This document shows, in pieces, positions 1 through 10,790 of a DNA stretch of 64,000 nt. Under the pieces are notes generated by a model. That model worked only from the letters and a program-made list of their open reading frames with translations. It searched no databases and was not told the DNA's origin. The stretch is from contig NC_049992.1 of assembly GCF_000003815.2 (NCBI RefSeq), forward strand, positions 19,607,111 through 19,671,110. Reading direction: 5' to 3'. The position numbers were made by a program, and so were the translations under genes. The stretch's first letter is position 1. Each line of letters opens with the position of its first letter. The DNA comes from Branchiostoma floridae (Eukaryota > Chordata > Leptocardii > Amphioxiformes > Branchiostomatidae).

Positions 1-278
1 CGCACGACGATGGAGAAACTTTGAACATTGTTAAAAAGCCATTTCAGCTCTAGTTTTCGCCATAGGACGCTCCCCGATTTACTATGATTTACTGCGATTG
101 ACGCAGGTACGCTCTTATGACTTCATCGTACGATGCGCTTCGCGCTTTGTGACCACGGCTTTATATATTTAAACTATTAATTTCTTCCGATTCTCCCCCT
201 ACTTACGACACACTGCGCTCATAATGTGCATCGCAAGGAATCGCAAAGAATCGTACGCTCTTTGTGACCGGGGCTTTA
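1..278 (-). mobile_element. Truncated copy of a TIR DNA transposon
   Basis: This stretch is the reverse complement, with differences, of one end of the element at 49120-50191. Both share the terminal motif for GACCGGGGCTTTA and the internal text around ACGCTCCCCGATTTACTATG. The terminal inverted repeat ends near 278, and the rest of the element lies left of the window. There is no transposase reading frame, so it is non-autonomous. The superfamily is uncertain. Confidence 0.7.
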
Positions 279-544
279 ACTTACAATTTAACAGAAAAGA
301 GTCCAGGAGTTTTCTGATTCAAGCTTGGCTAAACAATTACCAGGAAGGATATAAAAATACAACTAGACTCAGAAGTCCTCACACCTTCATGAAAAGATGG
401 CCTCAATATTTACATAATATAAATACAGTGATGTCTGTTTGAACCTTTGTTTATTCATCATCAACTACCTAGACGTGTCCAGGTATAAAGTTCCAATAAT
501 TTTTCATTAATCATTTTGCCATTATTGTATTAATCAGGCAAATA

Positions 545-1140
545 AGCTCATTTGCATGTTAAGTATCTGTTTGTGTTCCTCCTGTCATGAATTTCATGTG
601 TTACATTTATCGAAGTACAGTTGTAAAAAACAATGGAAATATACAATTTCCTTTTTATGTATCCTAAAAAGGTCATCAGAATATGCATACCAGTGTGTAA
701 ATCTTTGCCTAAACTACATACGTGCCTAAAATAATGGAATTTTGTCGTTCCTTTCTTCAGTTGTTGTCTTTGAAACATTTTGACAAAAATGCCAAAGTAG
801 TGACAGAATTAAACGTTAAGGGGCTCAACATACTTACCTTGTCTTGACGACGAAGGCCATCTGCCACAACATTTTTAAGACCAATTTTCAATTTTTGGGA
901 CAAGAGATACATTTTAAAAACGGCTATGATAGAATATTCTTAGTAATATTGCATATGTCATCTTATTTGGCACAATTTTTACTTCATTTTGTTTATTTTT
1001 GTCCTAAAATCATGAAAATACGAATTTTTTTTTATTTCTTGAGGTATTCTGTTAAAATTATTTGAGTAAAAATGCAACTGCTATTAGTGCCGTCCAAACA
1101 TATGTCACTTCTTTCCGAGCACAAGAAATATCTAACATTC
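545..1140. repeat. Dispersed AT-rich repeat (second copy at 6930-7440)
   Basis: Blocks of this region recur in the same order at 6930-7440, for example CAATGGAAATATACAATT against CAGTGGAAATACACAATT, and CTATGATAGAATATTCT against TTATGATAGAATATTCT. The copies are clearly diverged. No coding frame, poly-A tail or clear inverted ends are visible, so I cannot name the family. Confidence 0.6.
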
Positions 1141-1389
1141 AACTATCATGACCATAGCTAGTTTTGAACACGAAATATCAATACCAGAAGTTTTAATGCA
1201 GTACCAAGGACAGTCGCTAGAGAGCTAAAAATCTAATAATTTCTAGTTTTTATCATACCGTAGTGACACCCCAAGCATGAAAGCAATCAATTTAGCCGTT
1301 CTTGCGATATTTTACTGACCATCGGATAGGCAGACAAATGGCAGTAAAATTATAACATCCATAAGTATTTTATGGAGATAATTAGTGGA

Positions 1390-2040
1390 CGTTTCTTACG
1401 TTTGCAGGTTACTACATGATCTCTGGATGATGCTTTTCTTCCTGGACTCTGCCGAGTAGACGCCTCTCCCGTCAAACCCGACACCAAGGTAGGTCGCACC
1501 GTCGATAAGGTTCTAGATATGAGACAGAATTAGGACTTAGAAGAAGATCGCTTTGGGCTCAGGCCCAATAGGTCCTGGATTGAAAACCTGTCATGTCACC
1601 GATCTTGAGCCCTTGGGAAAGGCACTTGACACGACAAAAAAAGTATCTAGCTTCGGCTTGGGCCGACCTCTGAGAGGACGTTAAATTGAGGCACCGCACT
1701 TATATCAAAAGCGTCTTTTTTGTCCTGGTCAGCCATTGGCCCTCCGGTATGAAGTGATGCGGAAATTGTCGTCTGGATCCTGAAGTCACATATGCGCTGC
1801 AATGACCTCCCTCTAGCGGGCGTCTATTTCCGGGCAAAGCAGAAAACGTATTGAGGGCTTGGTGGATGGGTCCCTTCAGGGTCCAGACGTGACCGGAGGA
1901 CCGCCGTCGGACAGAGAGAGAGAATCCCTGCGCCGAATCATTATATACTGGGAGATCAAAAGGTCAACGTGCGAACTATTAACCGAACAAAATAGATAGA
2001 GTAGGCGTCCTTCCAGGTGTGAGTTAGACGTCACTTGTAA
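1390..2040. repeat. Degenerate dispersed repeat region
   Basis: Fragments such as GAGGACGTTAAAT (near 1676) and GAGTAGGCGTCCTTCC (near 1997) recur at 52640-52760 as TAGGACGTTAAAT and GAGTAGGAGTCCTTCC, which marks a decayed interspersed repeat. At 1410-1489 the plus strand has an acceptor-like TTTGCAG and a donor-like AAG/GTAGGT. The sequence between them carries an early stop in every frame, so I do not call an exon. Confidence 0.4.
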
Positions 2041-2120
2041 TCAATATATAGGTAAACATGTTTGTATCACCCACATATCCTAAACAATGGACTTCAATGA
2101 ATAAGTTATTGTATACTTAC

Positions 2121-2268
2121 AGGGCAACCTGTCCGAGGGATCTTGGCCTGAAAGCAGGGGTCCCCATTCTTATATCCGGTCCCGAAGCAGCCGTCCATCA
2201 GAACTGGTCCTAGTCCGGCTGGGTAGGTGTAGGCTGCTGTCTGCCCACTGGAGCTGCCCCTGTTCTCA
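2121..2268 (-). CDS. Exon 5 of the secreted proprotein
   Basis: The exon opens after the acceptor TTCAAACTAG. One base completes the Ser codon split by the previous exon, followed by 49 codons, and it closes at a strong GTAAGT donor. It encodes a Ser/Gly/Gln-rich start and three cysteines in GCFGTGYKNGDPC and PRTGCP. The phase match with the preceding exon is the main support. Confidence 0.65.
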
Positions 2269-5200
2269 CTAGTTTGAATGTGCAGAATCAATTGTAATCA
2301 TTAGCAGCTATAAAATACTGTTACTTGTTGGGAGTTGTTGGCAGTTGTTCTTGTTGCAAAAGTTGCAAATACTACGTATGGCTTACTGATCAAAATGATA
2401 TGTTCAAACTGATATACGACGTATATTCCTTCTGGAAAAAAATATTGTGCCAATTTGTGGTAAAAAGCAGCTTGTAATTAAAAGAAGAATTTGCATGACA
2501 TGATTTATCAATAGCAATGCCTAACGAACTGCGAGCACAACCCTGCCATCCTTGTATTTGTATTTATGGCGTATCTCTCAGCCTGGCGGTGCATACATGT
2601 TACCCATCGTGTAGTGAATACACCAACCTGTCATCCTTGAACTTGTACTTATGGCGGATCTTTCAGCCTGGTGGTGCATACATGTTACCAATCGTGTAGT
2701 GAATACACCAACCTGTCATCCTTGAACTTGTACTTATGCCGGATCTTTCAGCCTGGCGGTGCATACATGTTACCCATCGTGTAGTGAATACACCAACCTG
2801 TCATCCTTGTACTTGTACTTATGGCGGATCTCCCAGCCTGCTGGTGCATACATGTTACCCATCGTGTAGTGAATACACCAACCTGTCATCCTTGTACTTG
2901 TACTTATGGCGGATCTCCCAGCCTGCTGGTGCATACATGTTACCCATCGTGTAGTGAATACACAAACCTGTCATCCTTGTACTTGTACTTATGGCGGATC
3001 TCCCAGCCTGGTGGTGCATACATGTTACCCATCGTGGCCCCTGGCTTGGGAACAAGCTGGATGTCCGCCTGATATATAAAAAAAAAATAAAGTGACATCT
3101 AACAGCTACATGTCCAAGCATATCAGTCTTTACTGTGAGAAGATAAACTATCAGGAACATCGACAAACAACTGTGAAAGGTTGGCCCTTATTAACACCGA
3201 GAAAGCGTATTTCAATTTATTTAAACGCTGCAAACGTGGAAACAAACTTCGGCCCATTCTATGCCTCAATCATTAGATCATATGTCCTCGCTGTTATATT
3301 TGCATAGACCGATCCCGCAAGGTGTTGTCTAAACGAGACTACTACTATCTGGGGAATACCTTCAAGGAATATTTTAAGTTTTTGGGGAAGTTAAATACTG
3401 TACCTATGGCCTTAACACTGAAGCGTCACCGAGAACACGTATTATAATCATTGACCTCCCACTCAAACTCTTTACTTATAAGCATCGCATTTTCAGGTCC
3501 AATATACACAGCAATAATTTTTGTAGTCTTTTCTTTAAAAAATGTTTTTAACACTGACTATATGGGGAAAGCTCTATGTAAGTATGATGTTGACCATTGC
3601 TGTCCTTACCTCCTCAATTTGACGGCCCAAACCCGCTGCAAGTCCACTGGTCTCCTTCAACAGGTCCTTGTACTCATCGTCAAACTTGTCAATCTGTTTC
3701 CCCAGGTAGTTCTGCAGACCGCTCACCACCTTCTCCTGGTGGTTTTCCATTACGCCTTCCGCGATCCTGTCACCGAGTTTGCTGACGACTTTCCCGCCTA
3801 TTTCTCCTGCTGCCGCAGCCAGAAACGCAGCGGGGAGAGCCCTCTTGGTCCTTACAGAGCCTTCGGATGAAGTCTCTGCCATTTCATTTTGCGATCCTAC
3901 GTGGTATAAAGATTGACTGTTTCTTTCAGTTTAACAATCCAAGATCCTAATCCATACATAGCCTACTTCTAAATCTGACTCGATATCATTTACTAAGACC
4001 ATTTAGGGTCTTTGACCTACCATAAGTATACACTATATTAAACGTTTAATTTTTTTCAAAGTTTTGTTTTTTTAGAACAGAAATTCGGCTTGTGTTGTTT
4101 TTACGAATTTTGTGCATATGTTAATGCTTGCCATTTAATACTTTACTGTATTCTTCTATGTAAATGTTCCACTGTAGAATGTATGTAAACTATCTTCGAT
4201 GCCCCACCCCCCCCCTCCTAATATCAGTATTGCTGTCTAGGATCCATTGCCTTGTTGCAATTTCAATTTATTAGAATAATTAAATAATGTTATTCAATGA
4301 TCATACGAACATGATATCTTATGTCTCAGTTTTGTTACTAATAGCTGTAGACCAACAGTTTCACTCTCACTAAGGCCACGCCAATTTTATTCGTTGTTTC
4401 TCGGATTTTTAAAAAAAAAATTGGGTCGGTCGGTCGAAAAAAAAACTATTCAAAAAGTCGGGGGTAGGAGAAATCAACAACAAAAAAAACTTTCAACATT
4501 TAGGGGGTCCCTGGTAGCAAAGTCACAAGTTTGAAGAAAAATGATAAACGTACCGTCCAAAATAGGCACGTACGTACATATATATACAGATACTGGAATT
4601 TGAGGTCCATAGTTAATTGGAGAAAGGAGAGGCAGTGAAATTTTGTCAACACAAGGTGTGACCATCAATATGAAAAGTTTTTTTTTTTTCAGATCGGAAA
4701 AAATAGGGTCGAGAAATTAGAGAAACAACAAATAAAATTGGTGTTGACTTACCTTTCAAAACACAACCATGCAGTGATACAAACAAATCCTACGAGTCTA
4801 ACTACTCTGTATGGTTGACTGTAAAACTTTGTAGAAATGACTACAGACTCTACTCTACTTTGGCCATTTATTTTCTTCGACCTGTATTAGCAGTAAGCCT
4901 CAAAACGTGTGAATGCCTGATAATAGTCTATTCACTTTTCAATACGTCCAACATCTGGTCACCGAATTTTGTTCAGGTCCGGTTTTTCCGGTTTTTAATA
5001 TACTTGTTTATATGTTGACGCAAAGTGTTGATTTGATTTGATTTGATTTATTCGGCTGTATAATCATGAGAAATACAGCCAGGGCTACCCAACTAGCAAA
5101 GTGTTAATATTGTTATCATCGCTAAAGGAGCAAATTATGCATTAATAAGCAGCGATGTCATCATGTAGAAAGCAAGAGAGGAAGAGAAAACTCTACTGAC

Positions 5201-6626
5201 CCGATGGTTCGATTTCCCTTGTGATAGTTTGTTTATCAACAAGGCCCACAGATTTGGTGACGTTTGGGTTGAATTTGGTGCCTTCGTCGTCCTTTCCCTT
5301 AGATAGCGGCAGTACATCTTCAACGGTGTCTGCGCCTTAAAAAAAAAAATCACGGGTCTCAGTGGCAAGTGTGCAGATGTTGACACACTGGCAACACCAA
5401 GGTGTTTTGGGGCACCTTTAGACAGATTAGCCGTGAGGCTCGGTGGGCGTCACTCCACCGTCATGGGGGCAGGGACATGGCGAGTTTAGAACTCAGGACC
5501 TTCTGATTCTGACTTCAACGCTCTAACCGTTGCGCCACACAGACACACAGTCTGAGCCTAAGGTATATTATAAAAACAATGTATAAACTGACAGCTGTTT
5601 TTTTGTGACTAGGATTATGCAACGTGGGGAAGCAAAGGCGATACAGAATGAGTGCCTACGACTATTTCGTCTTTGCGTAAAGGAGAATGGCAGTAAGGCT
5701 AAAAAGTATCAACGGGCCCAACAAACAAGCTCGGCCCTCTGTGGCCATATTCTGGTTAGACGATCGCATTTCTAAAACATATTTGTAAGGTGCAATGTAA
5801 CATTCCCTCATTAACATCAGTACGCAATGCTATGTAAAGAAATAATTTTCCTTTTTTTCAAATATTGCAGCTTTAACCCTATTCAGGCCGGGCTTTTTGG
5901 TCAATCTTGGACGGGGAGGGGGCTTTTGAGGCCCTCCTCTTCTTACTCCTGTAACTATTTAACGACTTTTCAAAAGTCGTTTAATAGTTACAGGAGTAAG
6001 AAGACCACCTTGACCACATTTGACCACCAAATTTTATAAGAAGGGTGTAGACATAATATATAAAGAATGTAAGAAATTTGATGCAATTATAACGTGATAT
6101 GACGTATTTATGACGTCATCATTTGATGATATGGCGTCAAAATGATGTAATAAAATGACATCATAAAATGCCATTCATACCTAAGATACCAGTTGGCTTC
6201 CGCCATCTTATATATCAATACACACTTGTTACTTTTTACTGTCTGTACCCTTGCAATTAGCCCACTGGCATGGATTTGCAAATAAATAAATCAATATATA
6301 TCCACCACATTTTGATTTGTGAAAATGCATTTTTGAATAATGAAGAATGACAATGGAAATAGAGAAAACGTTCATTTTAATGTTTTATGATGAAAAATGT
6401 TATGCGACATCATAGTTGGCGCAGGCCCAAATGCCCCCCCCCCCTCCAGCGCCGGTCTTAATAGGGTTATGAAAATAGAAACTTAAAGTTAAGATAGTGG
6501 TAGTGGAACCGGTAAGGTGAGGTGAGAAGTAGTGGACATCCGTTTTGTCCCAAAAGTAATAATTGGTCAGGACTTACCGACATGTATAGCCACAGCAATG
6601 GCCAGAAGCAGTATCCACTGCTTCAT
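2121..6626 (-). CDS. Secreted proprotein of unknown function (five exons, 3' end not found)
   Basis: Five minus-strand coding exons join in phase: 6626-6578, 5335-5201, 3896-3610, 3068-2968 and 2268-2121. The start MKQWILLLAIAVAIHVG is a signal peptide. An acidic, lysine-rich pro-segment follows, then a furin-type RTKR site. Next come an Ala/Gly-rich hydrophobic stretch (ALPAAFLAAAAGEIGGKVV), a charged helical segment, a Tyr/Lys-rich YKYKDD segment and a cysteine-containing end, GDPCFQAKIPRTGCP. About 165 residues are visible. The last donor (GTAAGT after 2121) shows that at least one more exon exists, probably left of the window. I do not recognise the family. The final PRTGCP vaguely recalls the start of apextrin C-terminal (ApeC) domains, which occur in lancelet immune proteins, but this is weak. 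The role in secretion and processing is inferred from the signal peptide and RTKR. One donor lies inside a tandem repeat. Confidence 0.65.
2520..3040. repeat. 85-bp tandem repeat spanning an exon tail and its donor site
   Basis: Six copies lie exactly 85 bp apart; the landmark CATACATG is at 2592, 2677, 2762, 2847, 2932 and 3017. Read on the minus strand, each unit holds the exon tail (codons for APPGWEIRHKYKYKDD), the donor GACAG/GTTKGTG and about 25 bp of intron. The copy at 3017 is part of the coding exon 3068-2968. The leftmost copy is degraded (GGCAG/GGTTG). Since 85 is not a multiple of 3, read-through into the second copy meets a TAA. Confidence 0.9.
2968..3068 (-). CDS. Exon 4 of the secreted proprotein, donor inside the tandem repeat
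   Basis: The acceptor is TTTATATATCAG. The exon encodes ADIQLVPKPGATMGNMY and continues to YKYKDD, with 33 codons plus two bases (AG). It ends at donor GTTTGT, a weak match to the consensus. The AG plus the T that opens exon 5 make Ser in an open frame, which supports this donor among the six repeated ones. Any other repeat donor would add a frameshift and stop. Confidence 0.6.
3610..3896 (-). CDS. Exon 3 of the secreted proprotein, with RTKR site
   Basis: The acceptor is ACCACGTAG and the donor is GTAAGG. Two bases complete a Gly codon, then 95 codons follow. The exon contains RTKR, a likely proprotein-convertase site, directly before a hydrophobic Ala/Gly helix and then a long amphipathic Lys/Glu/Gln segment ending RQIEE. 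The internal ATG at 3882 could be mistaken for a gene start. The phase fit to the upstream signal-peptide exons favours the longer protein. Confidence 0.65.
4020..5110. other. Intron with simple A/T tracts and a dispersed-repeat fragment
   Basis: There is no coding exon here. Poly-A and poly-T runs occur near 4410-4445 and 4678. The stretch 4770-5010 resembles 59140-59360 (shared AGAAATGACTA and CAGGTCCGGTTTTTCCGG), so it is a fragment of a dispersed element. TTTGATTTGATTTGATTTATT at 5030-5050 is a short pentamer run. Confidence 0.5.
5201..5335 (-). CDS. Exon 2 of the secreted proprotein (acidic pro-segment)
   Basis: It is preceded by a pyrimidine tract and the acceptor TTTTAAG, and ends at donor GTCAGT. 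Two bases plus 44 codons plus one base keep phase 1 on both sides. It encodes ADTVEDVLPLSKGKDDEGT followed by a polar segment with one N-glycosylation-type site (NVT). Residues just after the signal peptide are often removed with it or with the pro-segment. Confidence 0.65.
5430..5545 (-). repeat. tRNA-derived SINE fragment
   Basis: On the minus strand TGGCGCAACGGTTAGAG matches a pol III A-box. A degenerate B-box (GAGTTCTAAACTC) follows about 30 bp later. No intact cloverleaf with a matching acceptor stem can be built, so it is a SINE head or tRNA relic and not a tRNA gene. Confidence 0.5.
5873..6468. mobile_element. Small non-autonomous DNA element with CCCTATT ends
   Basis: The left end AACCCTATTCAGGCCGG and the right end CCGGTCTTAATAGGGTTAT are imperfect inverted repeats. 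A related copy starts near 9474 (AACCCTATCCAGATTGGGC) and runs to about 9860. No protein is encoded. The element carries the near-perfect palindrome described at 5939-6003. Confidence 0.55.
5939..6003. repeat. 65-bp near-perfect palindrome
   Basis: Two 32-bp arms (5939-5970 and 5972-6003) around a single C differ at one position. The arms start CTTCTTACTCCTGTAAC and end GTTACAGGAGTAAGAAG. There is almost no loop, so it could extrude as a cruciform or mark a TIR-TIR fusion. Confidence 0.85.
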
Positions 6627-6641
6627 GGTATTTCGCTTCAC
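6578..6641 (-). CDS. Exon 1 (coding start) of the secreted proprotein
   Basis: After the acceptor TTTTTCTTAG there are 15 bases of 5' UTR, then ATG at 6626. The 16 codons plus one base encode the signal peptide MKQWILLLAIAVAIHV, and the exon ends at a strong donor, GTAAGT. The hydrophobic core, lysine near the start and clean splice sites make this a confident start exon. Confidence 0.75.
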
Positions 6642-6929
6642 CTAAGAAAAACACAATGCCGTTATATTATAATGCAATAAAAATGAAGTGAGAACAAAGG
6701 TTAGTACAGTATTAATATCATGCATTGGACTCAATTTTCGACGAGGCCCTAGTGCCTAACCTTATATTTTCTACTAGTACTAGTTCAGCAACCTCATACC
6801 TCGATGAAATATTTAGAACTTTTTTAGATTTTATGCAAATGACTTGTACTTTTACATAACTTATGCATGGAAATCATTGATTGGCTAACACATGTTTGCC
6901 ATGTGTATATTTCTTATGCAATCCAGTTC

Positions 6930-7440
6930 CTCATTAGCATATTTGGTGTTTGATTATGTTCTACAAGTGATACCTATCGTAAATTCCATGTGCTACATTA
7001 TTGAGGTCCAGTTATAGAAAACAGTGGAAATACACAATTAATCACTTATTTGCATAACATGTTTATCGTTATGAACATCTATAGCTAAGCTACCTGCATG
7101 CATCAAATGATGGAAATCGGTTGTCATCCTTTTTGGAATATCTTGATAAAAGCGTCCCTGCAGTTTTAAAATTAAACATTAGGTGGCTCAAACCTACCGG
7201 CCTTGTTTCGACATGGAAAGGTATCTGCCACTCAAATGGCAAGACCGTATCATGTCCGGGACAAAAGATATATGGAAAACTGTTATGATAGAATATTCTC
7301 ATTAATTATGCAAATGTCATCCATATCGCTTAGAGTTATCCGCTTAGGAGTTTTTTTTTACAATTATGCACCTGCGATCCCAACCCTAGTCGCTAGAGGT
7401 TCCAAACTTGGGTCACTTCTTTCCGAACAAAAGAGCTAAC
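6930..7440. repeat. Dispersed AT-rich repeat (second copy of the 545-1140 family)
   Basis: It is collinear with 545-1140 over several blocks. It lies in the intron between the 5' UTR exon at 8801-8910 and the signal-peptide exon at 6641-6578. Confidence 0.6.
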
Positions 7441-7987
7441 CAGCGCTCAAACATCGTTACTATTGCTTGTTCAGGACAAGACATATCAAGAAATGGAATT
7501 TTGTTGCAGTTCCAAAGGTACCAGGATCCATCAACAACGTACGCCTCGAGTTATAGGCTGTTGTCCAACATACAGATGCAGCACACTGTGGGTCAACATA
7601 TTCCATAGCCATCTTAGCGAAGGCAACAAACGCGTGACGACAAGGAAGATCTTTAGAAGATGGAAGAGTCCATATCAACGAACAGTACTCAAATATCGTG
7701 GCATGAACCATGCATTTTGGATAATATAGCCCGTCAGAACTAAAACCACAGTGTTTCGTTTATCACATGATAAGCCATCTTATTAAAACCTGACGTTACC
7801 AAAGAGAGAGAGATTTAGCGATAGGTGATGTAAAGACACAGCATTAAATGTACAAGGAAAAATCTTCCCATGTGTTTTTTTTTTTTTCAAAATAAATTTA
7901 ATCAAACATGGGTTGCCCTTGCATCCTATTGAGTTTTACGGAATAAATACGAACTGTGTAAAATTCGTACGATCTACTACTAACTAA

Positions 7988-8260
7988 AGCTAAGGGAACA
8001 ACCCGCCGTACGTGCAAATACATACTGCCTACGTGCCAAGATGTGGTAAGTACCGACTTCGTACGAACTCGAAGGGAATCCGACGGATTTTGGAGCACGC
8101 AGACACACCGTAGAACTTAACGTGTAGGCAAAACTTTGTGTGCCGTCGGGCTGTGGATTCGGCCCCCGTACGTGCCAGTGCGGGCGACGCGCCTGCCCTG
8201 TACAGTCTGAACGTTTTCAGAAATACGTGGCGGACGTGCGGCGACTTGTGCCCTTAGCTT
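7988..8260. mobile_element. MITE, CTAAGGG...CAACCCGCCG family (copy 1)
   Basis: The left end AGCTAAGGGAACAACCCGCC and the right end GTGCCCTTAGCTT are inverted. Internal blocks (ATCCGACGGATT, CGCAGACAC, GCGCCTGCCCTGTACAG) recur in copies at 12437-12763 and 14331-15857. It encodes no protein. Confidence 0.8.
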
Positions 8261-8800
8261 TAAGAAACATACCATATGGATTCTGCTGAAAACGTATGAC
8301 GGATTTCACGGAATCTATGAGTTTTACGTAATACAGTGAAAAGCTTATCTAAAAGTCGAATTCCTGCACCAAACGGCGGTTAGACCTTATCTTGAAGTGT
8401 AAATAAAGCTAGAATGTCACCACTAGTTTGACTCGTTATCTAACTATCTCTAAGATTAAAATGAGAACAGATCAGTGACCACACACATCCGATCACAATT
8501 CTAGCTCTTGCTAGACATGGATTTTCAACGCGAAGTATTTACTTTTTTAAAACAAAAATGCATGGTTAACAACGATTTTAGTTTTAAAGGAAAATGATGA
8601 CACGCTTGATATGTTTGGTTAATCACAAAATCTAAGATATTCTCTTTTAGCCTGACGCCGCGAACACATTGGACACATTATTTCGTAAAACACTTTGAAT
8701 GACAAAATAAATGGTTCTAGTTTTGGTATTAGGCTGAGAGATTTGTACATGGAATAGAATGATATAAGACTAATATATATAAAGGAAAATGGCAACGTAC

Positions 8801-8910
8801 TTAGTTTAAAAGTGCTCAGGTAATCTCCCCCTGCCAACTGCAGTCGTCCTCTTGCCGTCTTGGCTACCTCGTCTCCCTGGGTAGTCTCTCTGCAGAACCG
8901 GGTAGTCTGT
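8801..8910 (-). other. Putative 5' UTR exon of the secreted proprotein gene
   Basis: This follows from the TATA box at 8941-8934, with a start site about 25-30 bp downstream. A donor GTACGT follows 8801. The next acceptor in phase-free 5' UTR is at 6642. The exon contains a short direct repeat (GAGACTACCC... type). The exact start is not determinable from sequence. Confidence 0.45.
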
Positions 8911-8933
8911 TTGAAGAACAGTGGACTTGTGTT

Positions 8934-8941
8934 CTTTTATA
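8934..8941 (-). promoter_or_regulatory. TATA box of the secreted proprotein gene
   Basis: A perfect TATAAAAG on the minus strand lies upstream of a plausible 5' UTR exon with a donor and of the signal-peptide exon. Its strength fits an inducible secreted-protein gene; that is inference. Confidence 0.55.
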
Positions 8942-8949
8942 CTAGTCCT

Positions 8950-9470
8950 AATCAAATAATATCCCTTATAGGGGAATTGTATCGTTTAGAATTTCATTCG
9001 TGTCAACTAGATTGTTCCCAATTTGTTGAGATTTGACAGGAGGAGGAGTCGATGGTTTTGAATTTGCACACATGCAACACTTTGTCAGCATTTTCACGGA
9101 TATTCAACCTCTACTTCTTAAGATAAAATTAGACACTAGTTGGTCTTAATTTAGACGTGTTGAAGCAATGTTTAAGGAGATCGCTATTATAATGTCAGCC
9201 GGGAATTTTGCGGTATTATGGTTAGCGTTGAATTCGTCATATCTTTAAGCATTTCAGCTGAAAAATGGCTAATGGCTAGTAGCTTAATGGTAAACATGCA
9301 CCAGATGAAACCACTCGTACGCAGACCCTACGTGACAGCGTAATAGTGATGTGACAAAGTAAGGCCCAAGATCAACACAGTAAAATTCCAAACCGTCATC
9401 GATTTCTCAACAATTTGAATGCATCTTTGATCACTGTGACACTGTCTAGTTTTAATCATAACTGACACTT
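8950..9470. other. Upstream region of the secreted proprotein gene, nothing recognised
   Basis: This AT-rich sequence lies upstream of the TATA box. I see no coding exon and no clear repeat border. Regulatory sites may lie here but none can be named with confidence. Confidence 0.4.
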
Positions 9471-9473
9471 GAA

Positions 9474-9860
9474 TAACCCTATCCAGATTGGGCTATTTTG
9501 GCATTTGCTGGTCCCTTCATAACTTCAAAACGGCTTCTTATACGATCACCAAATTTGCAGGGAGTGATGTGCTTGTTACGTTTTATAATTTTGATATTGT
9601 TATGATGCAATATGATGTAATTATGACGCCATTAATTGATTTTATTGCCTAAAACGGGGAATTCCCATAATACTAATAATAAGTATGATCCTAGTCAGGC
9701 TGAGGACTTCATAACTTCATGCTACATAGTATCATCTATGGCTCTTGATTTTTTGTTACAAGTCGCTAACTTACGCAGACTTTTATGACGTCATGATTAC
9801 GTAATCAATAATTACAGGGCCACGCCCATTTTTACAAATATCATTCCCCTTCCCTAAGGA
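9474..9860. mobile_element. Second copy of the CCCTATT-ended small element
   Basis: It starts AACCCTATCCAGATTGGGC, like 5873, and shares downstream motifs with that element (TTATGACG near 9622, ATGACGTCAT near 9785, CCCCTTCCC near 9847). No coding frame is present. Confidence 0.45.
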
Positions 9861-10179
9861 TCCAATGTACAATTTCGATATTTCAGTAGAAGATGCATAA
9901 TAGTAATTTTGTTTGATACATGGCAGCTTTTATGGATAAATTTTGCTATTGATTTTAATGATTTTTTTCAGGATTTTAAAGGGTACCTTCTGCAGTGGAG
10001 GGAGAATAGGAGATATGACAATAATGAATATCTGACATGGTAATAAATGTTGAGTCGATGTATGCACCTGTAGAGGTTTTGAATTGCCAGTTCTATGGGA
10101 ACAAGGGTACTTACATGAATATTGCATGATCGACTTCTTATGTTTAATCTCGGAATGTGGACCCATCCTTGGTTAGTGA

Positions 10180-10790
10180 TGTAGTTCTTCTTCTTTCGGT
10201 TAAGGCAGCCGTCTTCAACTAATTGAAGATTATGCTGCCTATATTGTGAAGTCTACTGCGAAGCGTGGAGGTAATGGAGTATTGTAATGTGGAGGGAGGA
10301 ACGGGTGGGGAGGGAGCTATATATGTAATTTGAAGTTAGCCAGAGTGGCACTGAGGGCTACCTGTGCTGGGAGTCCATTCCAGTCCTTCACAGTTCTGGG
10401 GAAGAAGGTAAACTTTCTGTGGTTGGTTCGGCATGGGGGCATCTGATAGTAAGCTGGGTGAGTGCTCCGAGTACTCCTGGGCGGCTCACTAGGCGTGTGC
10501 TTGCTCCCTGAGTTAATGACGAGTAAGCCGTTGTGGTGCTTGTAGAAGGTGATCAAGCGCGCTCTCCTTCGTCTCTCCTGGAGAGTGGGCCACTGGAGCT
10601 CCTCTAACATGTCACTGACACTCGAGGTTTGTCTGTATCGATGCGATGTCCATCGGGCCGCCCTTCTCTGTACTTTCTCAATCATATTGATGTCTTTAGC
10701 TGTATAAGGGTCCCATACTTGGCACGCAAACTCAAGAAGAGGTCGAACTAAGGACATGTATGCTAGCTCTCTGATTTTCTTGGATCTCAC
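10180..10790 (-). pseudogene. LINE (CR1/L2/Jockey-like) 3' end with reverse-transcriptase C-terminus
   Basis: The minus-strand frame 10790-10317 encodes about 157 residues typical of the end of non-LTR retrotransposon ORF2: LVRPLLEFACQVWDPYT, then MIEKVQRRAARW, and finally RTVKDWNGLPAQV before a short tail ANFKLHI. This is the thumb and C-terminal region after the catalytic core. The catalytic YxDD part is absent, so this is a 5'-truncated dead copy. The sequence from 10316 down to about 10180 would be its 3' UTR. Confidence 0.85.

Noticed and set aside
1410-1489. Plus-strand exon between TTTGCAG and AAG/GTAGGT
   Set aside because: All three frames hit a stop early and it lies in a degenerate repeat.
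3574-3882. Separate gene starting at ATG 3882
   Set aside because: The exon can be extended to an acceptor at 3896 in phase with the upstream signal-peptide exons, which is the simpler model; a separate start remains possible.
2121-6626. Big defensin
   Set aside because: The RTKR and hydrophobic helix are reminiscent, but the visible cysteines do not show the big-defensin pattern.
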